DNA from: Streptacidiphilus anmyonensis
Lineage (GTDB): Bacteria > Actinomycetota > Actinomycetes > Streptomycetales > Streptomycetaceae
DNA: 33,286 bases
Direction of reading: 5' to 3'
Assembly: GCF_000787855.1 (NCBI RefSeq)
Contig: NZ_BBPQ01000085.1
Location: 1-33,286 of the forward strand
The notes under the pieces were generated by a model. It saw only the letters and a program-made list of their open reading frames with translations, did not search any database and was not told the origin of the DNA. Position numbers and translations under genes: made by a program. Shown piece after piece: positions 23,543-30,967 of the stretch (its first letter is position 1; each line of letters starts with the position of its first letter).

Positions 23543-24451
23543 TCAGGACGCCCGATCCCGCGCAGCCGCCGGTACGCCTTCCGGTCCAAGGTCCCAGTCC
23601 TTCTCGCCGCCGGCCGGTACCTCCTGGAGGCTGCCCCAAGCCATCCACTGCTCCGGGTGTTCGCCCACCCAGCGTTCGAAGCAGGCGCCGAACCCGCGCA
23701 GCGCCTGCTCGACCTCACCCGGTAGTTGGGGACTCATTTCGAGCGACACGCCCCCGCACGCGCCAGGAGCAGCGATCGCCCTGACGTCGAAGGACCTCCT
23801 GACGGCAAGGGAGAGCAGACCGGTGGGGATGGTCAGGCGACCGTCAAGAAAAGGCAGGTGCCGTGCGTGCCGTGTGCCGGGGTAGCTCGTGTCGACGTTC
23901 ACCATCACGATGCCATCCGAGTCGAGCCACCGTCGGATGTCGGCGGAGCCCAGTTCCGTGAGGATCAGGGGCCTGCCCAGCCGCAGTCGCTCGCGGTACA
24001 TCTCCAGCACCAGCGGATTCTGCTCGTGCACGACGGGATACGCGGGTCTGCCCGTCGCCTCCTCCACGATCAACGGCAACAGGAGCGTGTAGCCGAGCTG
24101 CATCCCCATGAGCAGCCGCACCGAGTCCCCGAGGGCACGCGCCTCTCGCACGGCGTCCGACCAGGTCGGGATCGCTCGCGGTCCGACCTGCATGAAGTCG
24201 TGGAGCCGGAGGAAGTACTCGGCCATCCAGCTGACCAGGGCCGTGATGGGGTCGGACGGACGGTGCCACCGTGCGACGTACTTGCTGCCGTGTCGGCGCA
24301 GGAAGAGCTTCACGTCGCCCCCGATGACGTCGACCAGCAGCCGGAGGACATGCAGGTGGCGTTCTGCCGGGCCGGCTGCGGGTGGTGGGCACTCGGTGAG
24401 CGCCCGCAGGACGTCGACGTCCCAGTTGGAGCCCTCCACGCGGATGGTCAT
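23543..24451 (-). CDS. LpxL/HtrB-fold (LPLAT-like) protein lacking the usual catalytic His
   Basis: This 302-residue protein resembles lipid A-type lysophospholipid acyltransferases in its second half. The segments are MGMQLGYTLLLPLIVEEATG (115-134), IVMVNVDTSYPGTRHARHLP then FLDGRLTIPTGLLSLAVRRS (181-220), and the C-terminal FERWVGEHPEQWMAW. In active members the first segment reads H-x-G-N-x-E with the HX4D/E dyad. Here the His position is Gln118 and the acid is Leu, so the classical acyl-transfer chemistry looks lost or changed. The N-terminal 110 residues are unfamiliar. Its ATG at 24449-24451 overlaps the radical SAM stop (ATGA), tying it to that modification operon. It may bind a lipid or peptide, or use other residues for acylation. 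No transmembrane helix is clear. Confidence 0.6.
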   Translation of the reverse strand: MTIRVEGSNWDVDVLRALTECPPPAAGPAERHLHVLRLLVDVIGGDVKLFLRRHGSKYVARWHRPSDPITALVSWMAEYFLRLHDFMQVGPRAIPTWSDAVREARALGDSVRLLMGMQLGYTLLLPLIVEEATGRPAYPVVHEQNPLVLEMYRERLRLGRPLILTELGSADIRRWLDSDGIVMVNVDTSYPGTRHARHLPFLDGRLTIPTGLLSLAVRRSFDVRAIAAPGACGGVSLEMSPQLPGEVEQALRGFGACFERWVGEHPEQWMAWGSLQEVPAGGEKDWDLGPEGVPAAARDRAS

Positions 24452-26058
24452 CGAGGTGGGGCCGCCGCGGCCGCCAGCGCTGCGCCGGCCCGTTGCTTGG
24501 CCTGGTCGTGATACTGACGCAGCCGTGATCCGGGGAGGGAGACATCCGCCAGAATGCGCGGGAAGAGCGCGAGTCGCGTCGCGCACTCCAGGTCGTCGAT
24601 CGAGAACAACGAACCGTTGTTGATCATGGCCCGCGCCGGGCACGTGCCCGCGCACTGGTGCAGCCACGGACACGAGGCACACGGCGCCTCGCTGAGGAGC
24701 CACCGTTCGCGTGCACGGAACGCGCGGGCGGAGGTGGACGCACGGCTGCGGGTGATCAGGCTGTCCGCTGACGCCGGGCCCTCTTCGACCTTCGCGACCT
24801 CCTGGACCTCCTGGATCCCACCGGCAGCGGTAGCGACAAGTGGCAGCAGAGTCCGACCAGGCTGCGGGAGCACGGCGTCCCGTGTCAGAAGTTGGAATGC
24901 GGGGTGATTGCTGGAGTCACACGCCCGTACCGAGCCCACGGCATCGAGCACTAGGAGGTCGCCGGATGCACCACAGGGCATCTTCATGCACATGTTGGGG
25001 CGTTCCAGGGAGAGAAAGGGTTCGATCAGCTGCACGAGATTGGTCAGGTACGGCCGCTCCAACTCCCCGGCCAGCACCGCCTCAAGCCGATCGGCGAGGA
25101 ACTCGACGAAGACCTTGCGGAACTGCGCGGTCTCCGGCCTTCCGGTCGCTCGGCCCTCGGCGTCCGCGGGCAGGAGCTTCCAGGTGAGGACGCCCAGCTC
25201 CTGGAAGAAGCGCCAGGCGGCGTGCAACTGATCGGCGTCGGCCGTGGTTCCGACGACGCTGATGTAGCCGACCTCCTGACGCATGAAGTCGGGGAAGAGA
25301 CGGAAGTTCTCCGCGATCCGGTCGAACGTGCCACGGCCACCGTGGTCGACACGGTCCCGGTCGTGGATCTCCCTGGGCCCGTCGAGGGAGACCCCGACCG
25401 AAAAGCGGTGCGTGCGCAGGAAGTCGACCACGGGCTCGCTGAAGTGGAGGCCGTTGGTCTGGATGGTGAAGTCGACTGACGCACCCACCTCGGCAGCGGT
25501 CCGGTTCGAGAAGTCGACGAGTTCGCGGATCTGCGCGAACCGCAGCAGAGGCTCTCCGCCGTGGAACATCAGCATCAGACGCCGACCTGGTTGCAGGCAC
25601 TCCTTGATGAGCCGTCGGGCGACGTCGGAGTCCATGCGACCGGGCCATCGCTGTGCGTCGTAGTCGTAGCAGTAACTGCAGGCCATGTCGCACGCGCCGG
25701 TGAGCTTGAGGAGCAGCGCCGTCGGCGGCTCCTGCGCGTCGGCCCTGCGGGGCGTGGGCACGGAGCGCAACCCGGTGCGACCGCCGATGAACAGCAGACC
25801 GTTGTCGTACAACGCGCGCACCGTGTCGGCGATCTCCGCGAAACCGCTCCATGTCGTGAGATCGGCGACGTCGGTGCCGTCGAGCGCGTCCAGCAGAACG
25901 TCGATGGACCCGGGGCAACGCATCCACCCGGGCCGACCGTCCGGCACGATGAGAACGTCGTTGCCCCCGGCGGGGATCCGGTGATGTCGGGCGACCTGGA
26001 TCAGGTCGTCACCGTCCACCTCCGCCCAGTCGGGAAGCGGTGCGACGCTGAATTTCAT
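24448..26058 (-). CDS. radical SAM/SPASM peptide-modifying enzyme
   Basis: This 536-residue protein has an N-terminal part (about 1-95) with the size and pattern of a PqqD-like or other leader-recognition wing. A radical SAM domain follows with Cys123-x3-Cys127-x2-Cys130 (CDMACSYCY), FHGGEP (165-170), TIQTNGLHF and VGVSLDGPREIHDRDRV. The C-terminal SPASM region has Cys357, Cys362, Cys380, Cys460, Cys463, Cys469, Cys473 and Cys492, enough for two auxiliary Fe-S clusters. Between Cys380 and Cys460 lies an unusually long, polar insert of about 80 residues. Such enzymes install C-C, C-S or C-O crosslinks or epimers in ribosomal peptides. The ATG at 26056-26058 has GACGAGGAG upstream. It lies 52 bases behind the candidate precursor and overlaps the LpxL-like gene. 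Confidence 0.93.
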   Translation of the reverse strand: MKFSVAPLPDWAEVDGDDLIQVARHHRIPAGGNDVLIVPDGRPGWMRCPGSIDVLLDALDGTDVADLTTWSGFAEIADTVRALYDNGLLFIGGRTGLRSVPTPRRADAQEPPTALLLKLTGACDMACSYCYDYDAQRWPGRMDSDVARRLIKECLQPGRRLMLMFHGGEPLLRFAQIRELVDFSNRTAAEVGASVDFTIQTNGLHFSEPVVDFLRTHRFSVGVSLDGPREIHDRDRVDHGGRGTFDRIAENFRLFPDFMRQEVGYISVVGTTADADQLHAAWRFFQELGVLTWKLLPADAEGRATGRPETAQFRKVFVEFLADRLEAVLAGELERPYLTNLVQLIEPFLSLERPNMCMKMPCGASGDLLVLDAVGSVRACDSSNHPAFQLLTRDAVLPQPGRTLLPLVATAAGGIQEVQEVAKVEEGPASADSLITRSRASTSARAFRARERWLLSEAPCASCPWLHQCAGTCPARAMINNGSLFSIDDLECATRLALFPRILADVSLPGSRLRQYHDQAKQRAGAALAAAAAPPR

Positions 26059-26110
26059 TCGGCTGCTCCTCGTCGACGGTCACGCGAACTGACAGGCCGC
26101 GCCAGAGGCT

Positions 26111-26824
26111 TCAACAGCAGGTGGCCTTGGTCCAGGTGACTCCGGCGTTGACCACGGCGACGGCATTCACGTCGAACCGCCCCATCTGGTCGAGGTTGAA
26201 TCCGCGTTCCGACAGGTAGCTGTGGACCTCCGGACTCACGCGCGAGGTGAACGGGACGTCCGCCCCGCCCAGACGGTCCACGTTGCGCGCCGCGATCTCA
26301 GTCAGGTTGATGCCGTGAGCGCGCAGGTACGCCTGGGCCGGCGCGGCCAACTGGCAGTCACCGAAGAGGGCTCGGACGATGTCTGCGACGAGTTCGGCGG
26401 AGTCCGACGCCTCTTGGTGGACGATGCGGGGCAGCTTGAGCATGATCTCCAGCGCGTCCGACGGAGGATTCCGATCGCCGTCGTAGACGTCGTACTTGAA
26501 GCCGACCTGAACGGACCCGCCTGAGGTCAGGTCGATCCCGTGGCGCTGGCAGACCTCGGCCACGCGCTCGCTCGGAACGAACTCCAGCGCCCCGGGCGAC
26601 GGACACAATCCGATCGCCGGCTGCTGCGACAGCAGGGCGAGGTGGTTGAAGTCCACGCCTTCGGCCTCCAAGGCCTCCCGCAGTTCGGGACGCACCCGAT
26701 CGGAGCCGAAGAGGAAGTCCCCGACTTTCTGTTCGAACGTGGAGCGCTGGTCATCGGGAATGTTCACCGGCACGTAGACGATGATCTGGATGACGTTGGT
26801 CGCGTTCGCGCCCGTCGTGGTCAT
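26111..26824 (-). CDS. duplicated-module protein ending in Cys-Cys; candidate modified-peptide precursor
   Basis: I do not recognise this 237-residue protein as a named family. It is internally repetitive. A module (short beta strand, helix, LFG, then two copies of P-x-x-x-x-x-L-x-x-x-G-[IV]-[ND]-[LF]) occurs at about 10-100 and again at about 104-213. The helical units are RPELREALEAEGVDF (45-59), SERVAEVCQRHGIDL (85-99), PAQAYLRAHGINL (162-174) and SPEVHSYLSERGFNL (197-211). The strands NVIQIIVYVPV, SVQVGFKYDVY and DVNAVAVVNAGVTW are alike, so the tail is the start of a third module, cut short at TWTKATCC. A terminal Cys beside a LanD-type decarboxylase gene suggests that the tail is modified. 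The ATG at 26822-26824 follows AGGAAGG. It lies inside the end of the flavoprotein frame and 52 bases before the radical SAM gene. Confidence 0.75.
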   Translation of the reverse strand: MTTTGANATNVIQIIVYVPVNIPDDQRSTFEQKVGDFLFGSDRVRPELREALEAEGVDFNHLALLSQQPAIGLCPSPGALEFVPSERVAEVCQRHGIDLTSGGSVQVGFKYDVYDGDRNPPSDALEIMLKLPRIVHQEASDSAELVADIVRALFGDCQLAAPAQAYLRAHGINLTEIAARNVDRLGGADVPFTSRVSPEVHSYLSERGFNLDQMGRFDVNAVAVVNAGVTWTKATCC

Positions 26825-27416
26825 GTCCTTGCCTTCCTGATCGGATTTCCGGCCCTGTGGACAGGTCGGACAACGCTGACACCACGGCTTCGACGGGAGG
26901 CGCCATGCCGTTGGGAGAACCCAGAACGCTGACGCCCGCCTCGCGCAGGCGCTGTACGTTCTGCTGGACCAGGCAGTTGGCCCACATGCGCGGGTGCATC
27001 GAGGGCACCATCAGCGTGGGGATGCCGGTCGCACAGAGCAGGGTGGTGGATGCCAGGTCGGTTGCCATTCCCGCTGCGGTGCGCGCCAGAAAGCCCGCCG
27101 AGGCGGGGTAGACGAGCAGCCGAGTCGCGACATCGGTCAGCCACACATGGAGCGGCTCGAGGGACGGAGCAGTGGCCTCCTCCCTCAGCACCGGGCATTG
27201 CCCGAGGTGGCGCACCGCAGTTGGGGTCACAAACCGCTCGGCCGCCTCGGTGAGGATCACCACGAGCGGACCGGGTCGGGTCCGCTTGAGTTCGTAGGCC
27301 AGACCCCCCAGGTTCGCCGCCGCCACCGAGCCCGCACCGATGACTACGGTCAGGCCCTCCTGCCGTGCCCGTTCGACAAAGGCGGGGCCCATGACCGGCG
27401 CGTCGAACTCACCCAT
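26751..27416 (-). CDS. HFCD-family flavoprotein, LanD/EpiD-type cysteine decarboxylase-like
   Basis: This 221-residue protein has the order of FMN-binding homo-oligomeric Cys decarboxylases: VVIGAGSVAAANLGGLAYEL (24-43) for FMN, catalytic His90 in EPLHVWLTDVATRLLVYPA, PASAGFLARTAAGMATDL (104-121) corresponding to the PASANT motif, and VPSMHPRMW (137-145) corresponding to PxMNxxMW with His for Asn. EpiD, CypD and TvaF relatives oxidatively decarboxylate the C-terminal Cys of a peptide to an enethiol; CoaBC and dfp use the same fold. The next gene's product ends in Cys-Cys, a fitting substrate. The ATG at 27416 lacks a ribosome site. The last 24 codons overlap the precursor gene in another frame, and the tail (SGRQGHDHDGRERDQ) looks non-homologous. 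Confidence 0.85.
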   Translation of the reverse strand: MGEFDAPVMGPAFVERARQEGLTVVIGAGSVAAANLGGLAYELKRTRPGPLVVILTEAAERFVTPTAVRHLGQCPVLREEATAPSLEPLHVWLTDVATRLLVYPASAGFLARTAAGMATDLASTTLLCATGIPTLMVPSMHPRMWANCLVQQNVQRLREAGVSVLGSPNGMAPPVEAVVSALSDLSTGPEIRSGRQGHDHDGRERDQRHPDHRLRAGEHSR

Positions 27417-27784
27417 GCCGGCCAGTAGATAACGCGAGCAGACGACCCTGTACCCGAGCCGTGCCGTTCAGCGGGAAAGATCACCCGATCGGCAGCGCTC
27501 GAGGTGTGATCACGCGCCGTTGACGACATGCGGCACCGACGCAGGGGTGTCTTCGGCCGGTGGATTCCGGTTCAGGAGAGTTCGACGGGGGATCCGCCGG
27601 TTGCCACGTGCTGAACGGGGGCAGGGACGCGACGTCCGAGCCGACGGCTTCGAGGGAGGCGGCGAGGTCCTGCATCCCGATGTTCCGTACTCGAAGTCCC
27701 CGAGCTCTGGCGCGGCGGCCAGGCGGAATCGGATGCGGATATCCGTGCCGAGTCGTTGGTCACCGAAGACCTACCGCTGGAGAA
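27417..27784. other. upstream region of the flavoprotein operon
   Basis: These 368 bases should hold the promoter of the four-gene modification operon. A minus-strand frame at 27481-27675 would give a 64-residue product beginning MQDLAASLEAVGSDVASLPP, but it has a poor ribosome site and an Arg-rich tail. I do not accept it as a gene, though it is the only short frame in the position where a small precursor might lie. No clear -35/-10 pair or operator was found. Confidence 0.4.
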
Positions 27785-28042
27785 TTAACAAGCGCCGGTC
27801 CGGCACGCGGAATACTGGGCAAAGGCACCGAGGACGGGCCACAGGATGGCGATCACTGCGCAAGCCCCTGTGATCCGCCGGAATCGCCTGCGGGCGAGCT
27901 GATCAGCGTGTTGTTGCTCCGTGGGCGTCGCTGCAGCAGGCCCTTTCCCTCGGGTGGTGGTCACCGCCCAGACCACGAACAGAATGAACCAGACAAGCAG
28001 GTCTATCTGACCCGAATGCTCGCTGAGCTGATAAACGCTCAT
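27785..28042 (-). CDS. small two-helix membrane protein
   Basis: This 85-residue protein (MSVYQLSEHSGQIDLLVWFI...) has two hydrophobic helices, about 12-28 (QIDLLVWFILFVVWAV) and 57-74 (ITGACAVIAILWPVLGAFA). A charged, Gln/Arg-rich cytoplasmic loop joins them and the short tail carries two cysteines (ACRTGAC). I know no function for it. An in-frame GTG at 28061-28063 with TACACT about ten bases upstream is an alternative leaderless start adding seven residues. It is separated from the flavoprotein operon by 368 bases, so a link is uncertain. Confidence 0.65.
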   Translation of the reverse strand: MSVYQLSEHSGQIDLLVWFILFVVWAVTTTRGKGPAAATPTEQQHADQLARRRFRRITGACAVIAILWPVLGAFAQYSACRTGAC

Positions 28043-28189
28043 GCCGTCCGCGGAGATGATCACGCCCCAGAGTGTAAGGCGCGCGGCATGGCGGCGGGAC
28101 TGCCGGGCCGCGCCGCCCTCGCGCCTGCGGCCTGCCGACAGGACCCCCCATCCTGAGGCCCCGGTCCCGATCTCCCCGTTGCAGCCGAA

Positions 28190-28215
28190 GGCCCGGCACC
28201 ATCCGGTGCCGGGCC
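28190..28215 (-). terminator. GC-rich hairpin, terminator of the quinone oxidoreductase gene
   Basis: GGCCCGGCACC (28190-28200), loop ATCC and GGTGCCGGGCC (28205-28215) form a perfect 11-bp stem with a 4-base loop, about 70 bases past the stop of the oxidoreductase gene at 28284. No U-run follows, as is common for actinomycete terminators. Confidence 0.7.
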
Positions 28216-28283
28216 CCAGCTTTCCTGCCGAGCGGCCGCCGAGCCGCTTGCGGGCGACTGCTCCAAACTGGCTGCGAGGAGCG

Positions 28284-29249
28284 TCAGTCGGCGACCGTGA
28301 GGACGACCTTGCCGCGGGTGCGGCCGGTCGCGAGGCGGGCGTGGGCCGCGCCGGCCTGCTCCAGCGGGAAGGTCTCCTCCACCTCGACGGCGACCTCGCC
28401 GGCGTCGATCAGGCCTGCGATCCTCGTCAGCGCCGCGCCGTCCGGCTCGACGAGGTACGGGGTGACCCGCACGCCGGCCGCCTCGGCGGCCTGGGCCAGC
28501 TCCGGGGAGACGCCGGCCGGGACGGCGACGAGCAAGCCGCCCGGGCGCAGGACCTTGAGCGAGCGGGTGCCGGTCTGATCGTGGGCGTCGCCCACCAGGT
28601 CGATGACGACGTCGACGTCCTTGGTGGCGTCCTCGAAGCGGGTGGTGGTGTAGTCGATGGTCTCGTCGGCGCCGAGTTCCTTGAGCCAGGGATGCCGTGC
28701 GGCGCCGGCGGTGGCGATCACGTGGGCGCCCAGGTGCCGGGCGAACTGCACCGCGAAGTGGCCCACCCCGCCGGCGGCGGCCGTGATCAGGACGCGCTGG
28801 CCGGCCTGCACGTGGGCGGTGTCGACCACGGTCTGCCAGGCGGTCAGTGCCGCCAGCGGCACGGCGGCCGCGTGCACGTGGTCCAGGGTGGCCGGCTTGC
28901 GGGCCCACTGGCGGGCCGGTGCGGTCACGTACTCGGCGTAGCCGCCGGCGGCGCGCGGGAACCACGGCATGCCGTACACCTCGTCTCCGGGCGCGAGGGT
29001 GGTGACGCCGAAGCCGACCTCCTCGACGACACCGGAGACGTCCCAGCCGAGGATCAGCGGGAACGTCTGCAGCCCCGCCATGCCGTGGCCTTCGCGGGTC
29101 TTCCAGTCCACCGGGTTGACGCCCGCGGCGTGCACGCGCACCAGCACCTCGGTCGGCAGCGGCTCGGGGCGCGCGACCTCCTCGGCGGTCAGCACCTGCG
29201 GCCCGCCGAACTCCCTGACGGTGACAGCCCGCATGGTGTGCTCACTCAT
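28284..29249 (-). CDS. NADPH:quinone oxidoreductase-type MDR protein
   Basis: This 321-residue protein is a complete zinc-free MDR reductase: MRAVTVREFGGPQVLTAEEV, AAGVNPVDWKTREG, LGWDVSGVVEEVGFGVTTLA, the NADPH loop TAAAGGVG (156-163), and the typical end ARLATGRTRGKVVLTVAD. It should reduce quinones or alpha,beta-unsaturated ketones with NADPH. The ATG at 29247-29249 follows GAGGACAAA. It is divergent from a GlxA-type regulator across an elaborate palindrome. In actinomycetes this pairing is common, and the regulator probably controls the reductase. The 11-bp hairpin at 28190-28215 ends the transcript. Confidence 0.95.
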   Translation of the reverse strand: MSEHTMRAVTVREFGGPQVLTAEEVARPEPLPTEVLVRVHAAGVNPVDWKTREGHGMAGLQTFPLILGWDVSGVVEEVGFGVTTLAPGDEVYGMPWFPRAAGGYAEYVTAPARQWARKPATLDHVHAAAVPLAALTAWQTVVDTAHVQAGQRVLITAAAGGVGHFAVQFARHLGAHVIATAGAARHPWLKELGADETIDYTTTRFEDATKDVDVVIDLVGDAHDQTGTRSLKVLRPGGLLVAVPAGVSPELAQAAEAAGVRVTPYLVEPDGAALTRIAGLIDAGEVAVEVEETFPLEQAGAAHARLATGRTRGKVVLTVAD

Positions 29250-29274
29250 TTTGTCCTCGCTCGTGTCCGTCTCG

Positions 29275-29323
29275 CTGTTTCTTCGTTCTTTCGCCGGGGC
29301 CGCGGCCCCGGCAGAAGAAACAG
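29275..29323. promoter_or_regulatory. nested perfect palindrome between divergent reductase and GlxA-type regulator
   Basis: A perfect 20-bp palindrome of G and C (29293-29312) is enclosed by a perfect 10-bp inverted repeat, CTGTTTCTTC (29275-29284) and GAAGAAACAG (29314-29323). It lies 26-74 bases upstream of the reductase ATG and 62-110 bases upstream of the regulator ATG. The AT-rich outer arms are unusual in this GC-rich DNA and are the more likely protein site. Confidence 0.55.
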
Positions 29324-29384
29324 TGGCGTGTGCCCGCGAAGGCGGGTGAGTGGCCGGAGAGTCACCTGTCGTACTATTCCGGCC

Positions 29385-30365
29385 ATGCCGCATCGTGTCG
29401 CCGTTCTCGCCCTCGACGGAGTCCTGCCGCTGGACCTCGGGATCCCGGCCCGGGTGTTCAACGAGGCCTGCGAACCGGACGGGACCCGTCTGTACTCCGT
29501 CGTCACCTGCTCCCTCGGCGGCCGACCGGTACGCACGCACGAGGACTACCGGATCGTCGTCGACCACGACGAGTCGGCGCTGGAGACCGCGGACACCGTC
29601 GTTCTCGCCACCCAGGAGCCCAGCGAGCACCTGCTCACGACCGGCACGCTCCCCGAGGAGCTCGCCGCAGCACTGGACCGGATAGGGCCACGGACCCGCA
29701 TCGTCAGCCTGTGCACCTCGGCTTTCCTGCTCGCGGCGGCCGGTCTGCTCGACGGCCGGCGGGCCACCACGCACTGGGCGCTGTGTGACGCGCTGACGCG
29801 GCTCTTCCCCGACGTCGACGTCGATCCTGACGTCCTGTTCGTCGACAACGGACGCATCCTCACGTCCGCCGGCGGAGCGGCCGGCATCGACCTGTGCCTG
29901 CACCTGGTCCGCCTGGACCACGGGGCGGCGGTGGCCTCGGCCGCCGCGCGCCGCTGCGTGGTGGCGCCGTGGCGCGAGGGCGGGCAGGCACAGTTCATCG
30001 AGCACCCGGTTCCGCAGGACACGGACCGTTCCACTTCGGCGACCCGGCAGTGGGCCCTGGACCGGCTCGCCCAGCCGGTCACTCTGGAGGACATGGCCCG
30101 GCACGCGCACATGAGCGTACGGACCTTCACCCGGCGGTTCCGCGGCGAGGTGGGCAGCAGCCCGCTGAAGTGGTTGGCACAGCGGCGGCTGGCGCACGCG
30201 CGCCTGCTGCTGGAGTCCACCGATCTCACCGTCGCGCGGATCGCCGCCACCTGCGGCTTCGGCGATCCTGTCGCCCTGCGCAAGCACTTCCACGCGCACC
30301 TGGGCCTGTCGCCACTGGCCTACCGTCGGGCCCACAACGCACCGGAGCCGGTGACGGAACGATGA
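29385..30365 (+). CDS. GlxA-family AraC-type transcriptional regulator with DJ-1/PfpI domain
   Basis: This 326-residue protein has a DJ-1/PfpI-like sensor domain (about 3-175: RVAVLALDGVLPLDLGIPAR, nucleophile-elbow Cys110 in IVSLCTSAF, ILTSAGGAAGIDLCLHLV). A C-terminal AraC helix-turn-helix pair follows (about 230-318: LEDMARHAHMSVRTFTRRFR, GSSPLKWLAQRRLAHARLLL, VARIAATCGFGDPVALRKHF). The ATG at 29385 lies seven bases after TACTAT (29372-29377), a good -10 box. There is no ribosome site, so the mRNA is probably leaderless. It most likely regulates the divergent quinone oxidoreductase; the inducer is unknown. Confidence 0.95.
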   Translation: MPHRVAVLALDGVLPLDLGIPARVFNEACEPDGTRLYSVVTCSLGGRPVRTHEDYRIVVDHDESALETADTVVLATQEPSEHLLTTGTLPEELAAALDRIGPRTRIVSLCTSAFLLAAAGLLDGRRATTHWALCDALTRLFPDVDVDPDVLFVDNGRILTSAGGAAGIDLCLHLVRLDHGAAVASAAARRCVVAPWREGGQAQFIEHPVPQDTDRSTSATRQWALDRLAQPVTLEDMARHAHMSVRTFTRRFRGEVGSSPLKWLAQRRLAHARLLLESTDLTVARIAATCGFGDPVALRKHFHAHLGLSPLAYRRAHNAPEPVTER

Positions 30366-30681
30366 CCAACCGGCCGGAGCCGGGCTGTGGGCGGGACAAC
30401 ACCACCACCCGACGAGATCGACCTGGTCAGCGAAGTCCTCACCGACCCGAACCGGACGCACTCATCGCAGCGAAGGCGTGAGCGACCGCCAGGCGAGCGG
30501 GGCAGGCGCGGTGTTGTCGGCGGCGCGCTGCGGCCCGGTCGGTCAAGGCCCTTCGCGACGGTCGCCCAGACGTAACCGGGCACTCCGGAGCAAACAGATC
30601 ACCGCATTGGGTTCGTGGGCGAGCCAACCCCTATGATCACCCGACACTCGCCCTGACCAGGGCCTTCACCCGGGGGACCCG
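30366..30681. other. non-coding stretch
   Basis: No gene, hairpin or repeat of note is seen in these 316 bases between the GlxA-type regulator and the small Cys-containing membrane protein. The last 20 bases carry the GGGGGA ribosome site of the next gene. Confidence 0.5.
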
Positions 30682-30960
30682 ATGTACCTGCTTCTGCACC
30701 ATCTCGCGACCAACCGCTTCGCCCGACTCGGCGCCGTGCTCATACTCGGGCTGATCCTCACCATCGTCGTCGCTCTCACGAGGCAGACCCACACCCAGCC
30801 CAGCACCACGGCCATACCTGCCTGCGTCAGCCAACCGGATACCGCGGCCACGCAAGCGTGCGTCACCACGCTGTTCGACTGGTGCAAGGTCAACGAGCCC
30901 ACCGTGGAGGTGAGCAAGTGCAGCGCCGCTGTACTCACCGAGGCCGCGATTCGGCCCTGA
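30682..30960 (+). CDS. small secreted or membrane-anchored four-cysteine protein
   Basis: This 92-residue protein has a basic/aromatic start (MYLLLHHLATNRFARLG), one hydrophobic helix at 16-32, and an extracytoplasmic part of about 60 residues with Cys48, Cys60, Cys68 and Cys80. These could form two disulfides outside the cell. No family is recognised. The start at 30682 follows GGGGGA at a good distance. It stands alone on the plus strand, followed by a short tandem repeat. A role as a small envelope protein is inferred only from topology. Confidence 0.7.
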   Translation: MYLLLHHLATNRFARLGAVLILGLILTIVVALTRQTHTQPSTTAIPACVSQPDTAATQACVTTLFDWCKVNEPTVEVSKCSAAVLTEAAIRP

Positions 30961-30967
30961 CCAGGTA

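Noticed and set aside
23334..23885. Plus-strand open frame of 183 residues
   Set aside because: It overlaps the 3' end of the LpxL-like gene, has no ribosome site and no recognisable domain.
27481..27675. 64-residue minus-strand frame upstream of the flavoprotein gene as a small peptide precursor
   Set aside because: The start has a weak ribosome site, the C-terminal half is Arg-rich like a shadow frame, and there is no conserved-looking core. It is worth a homology search only.
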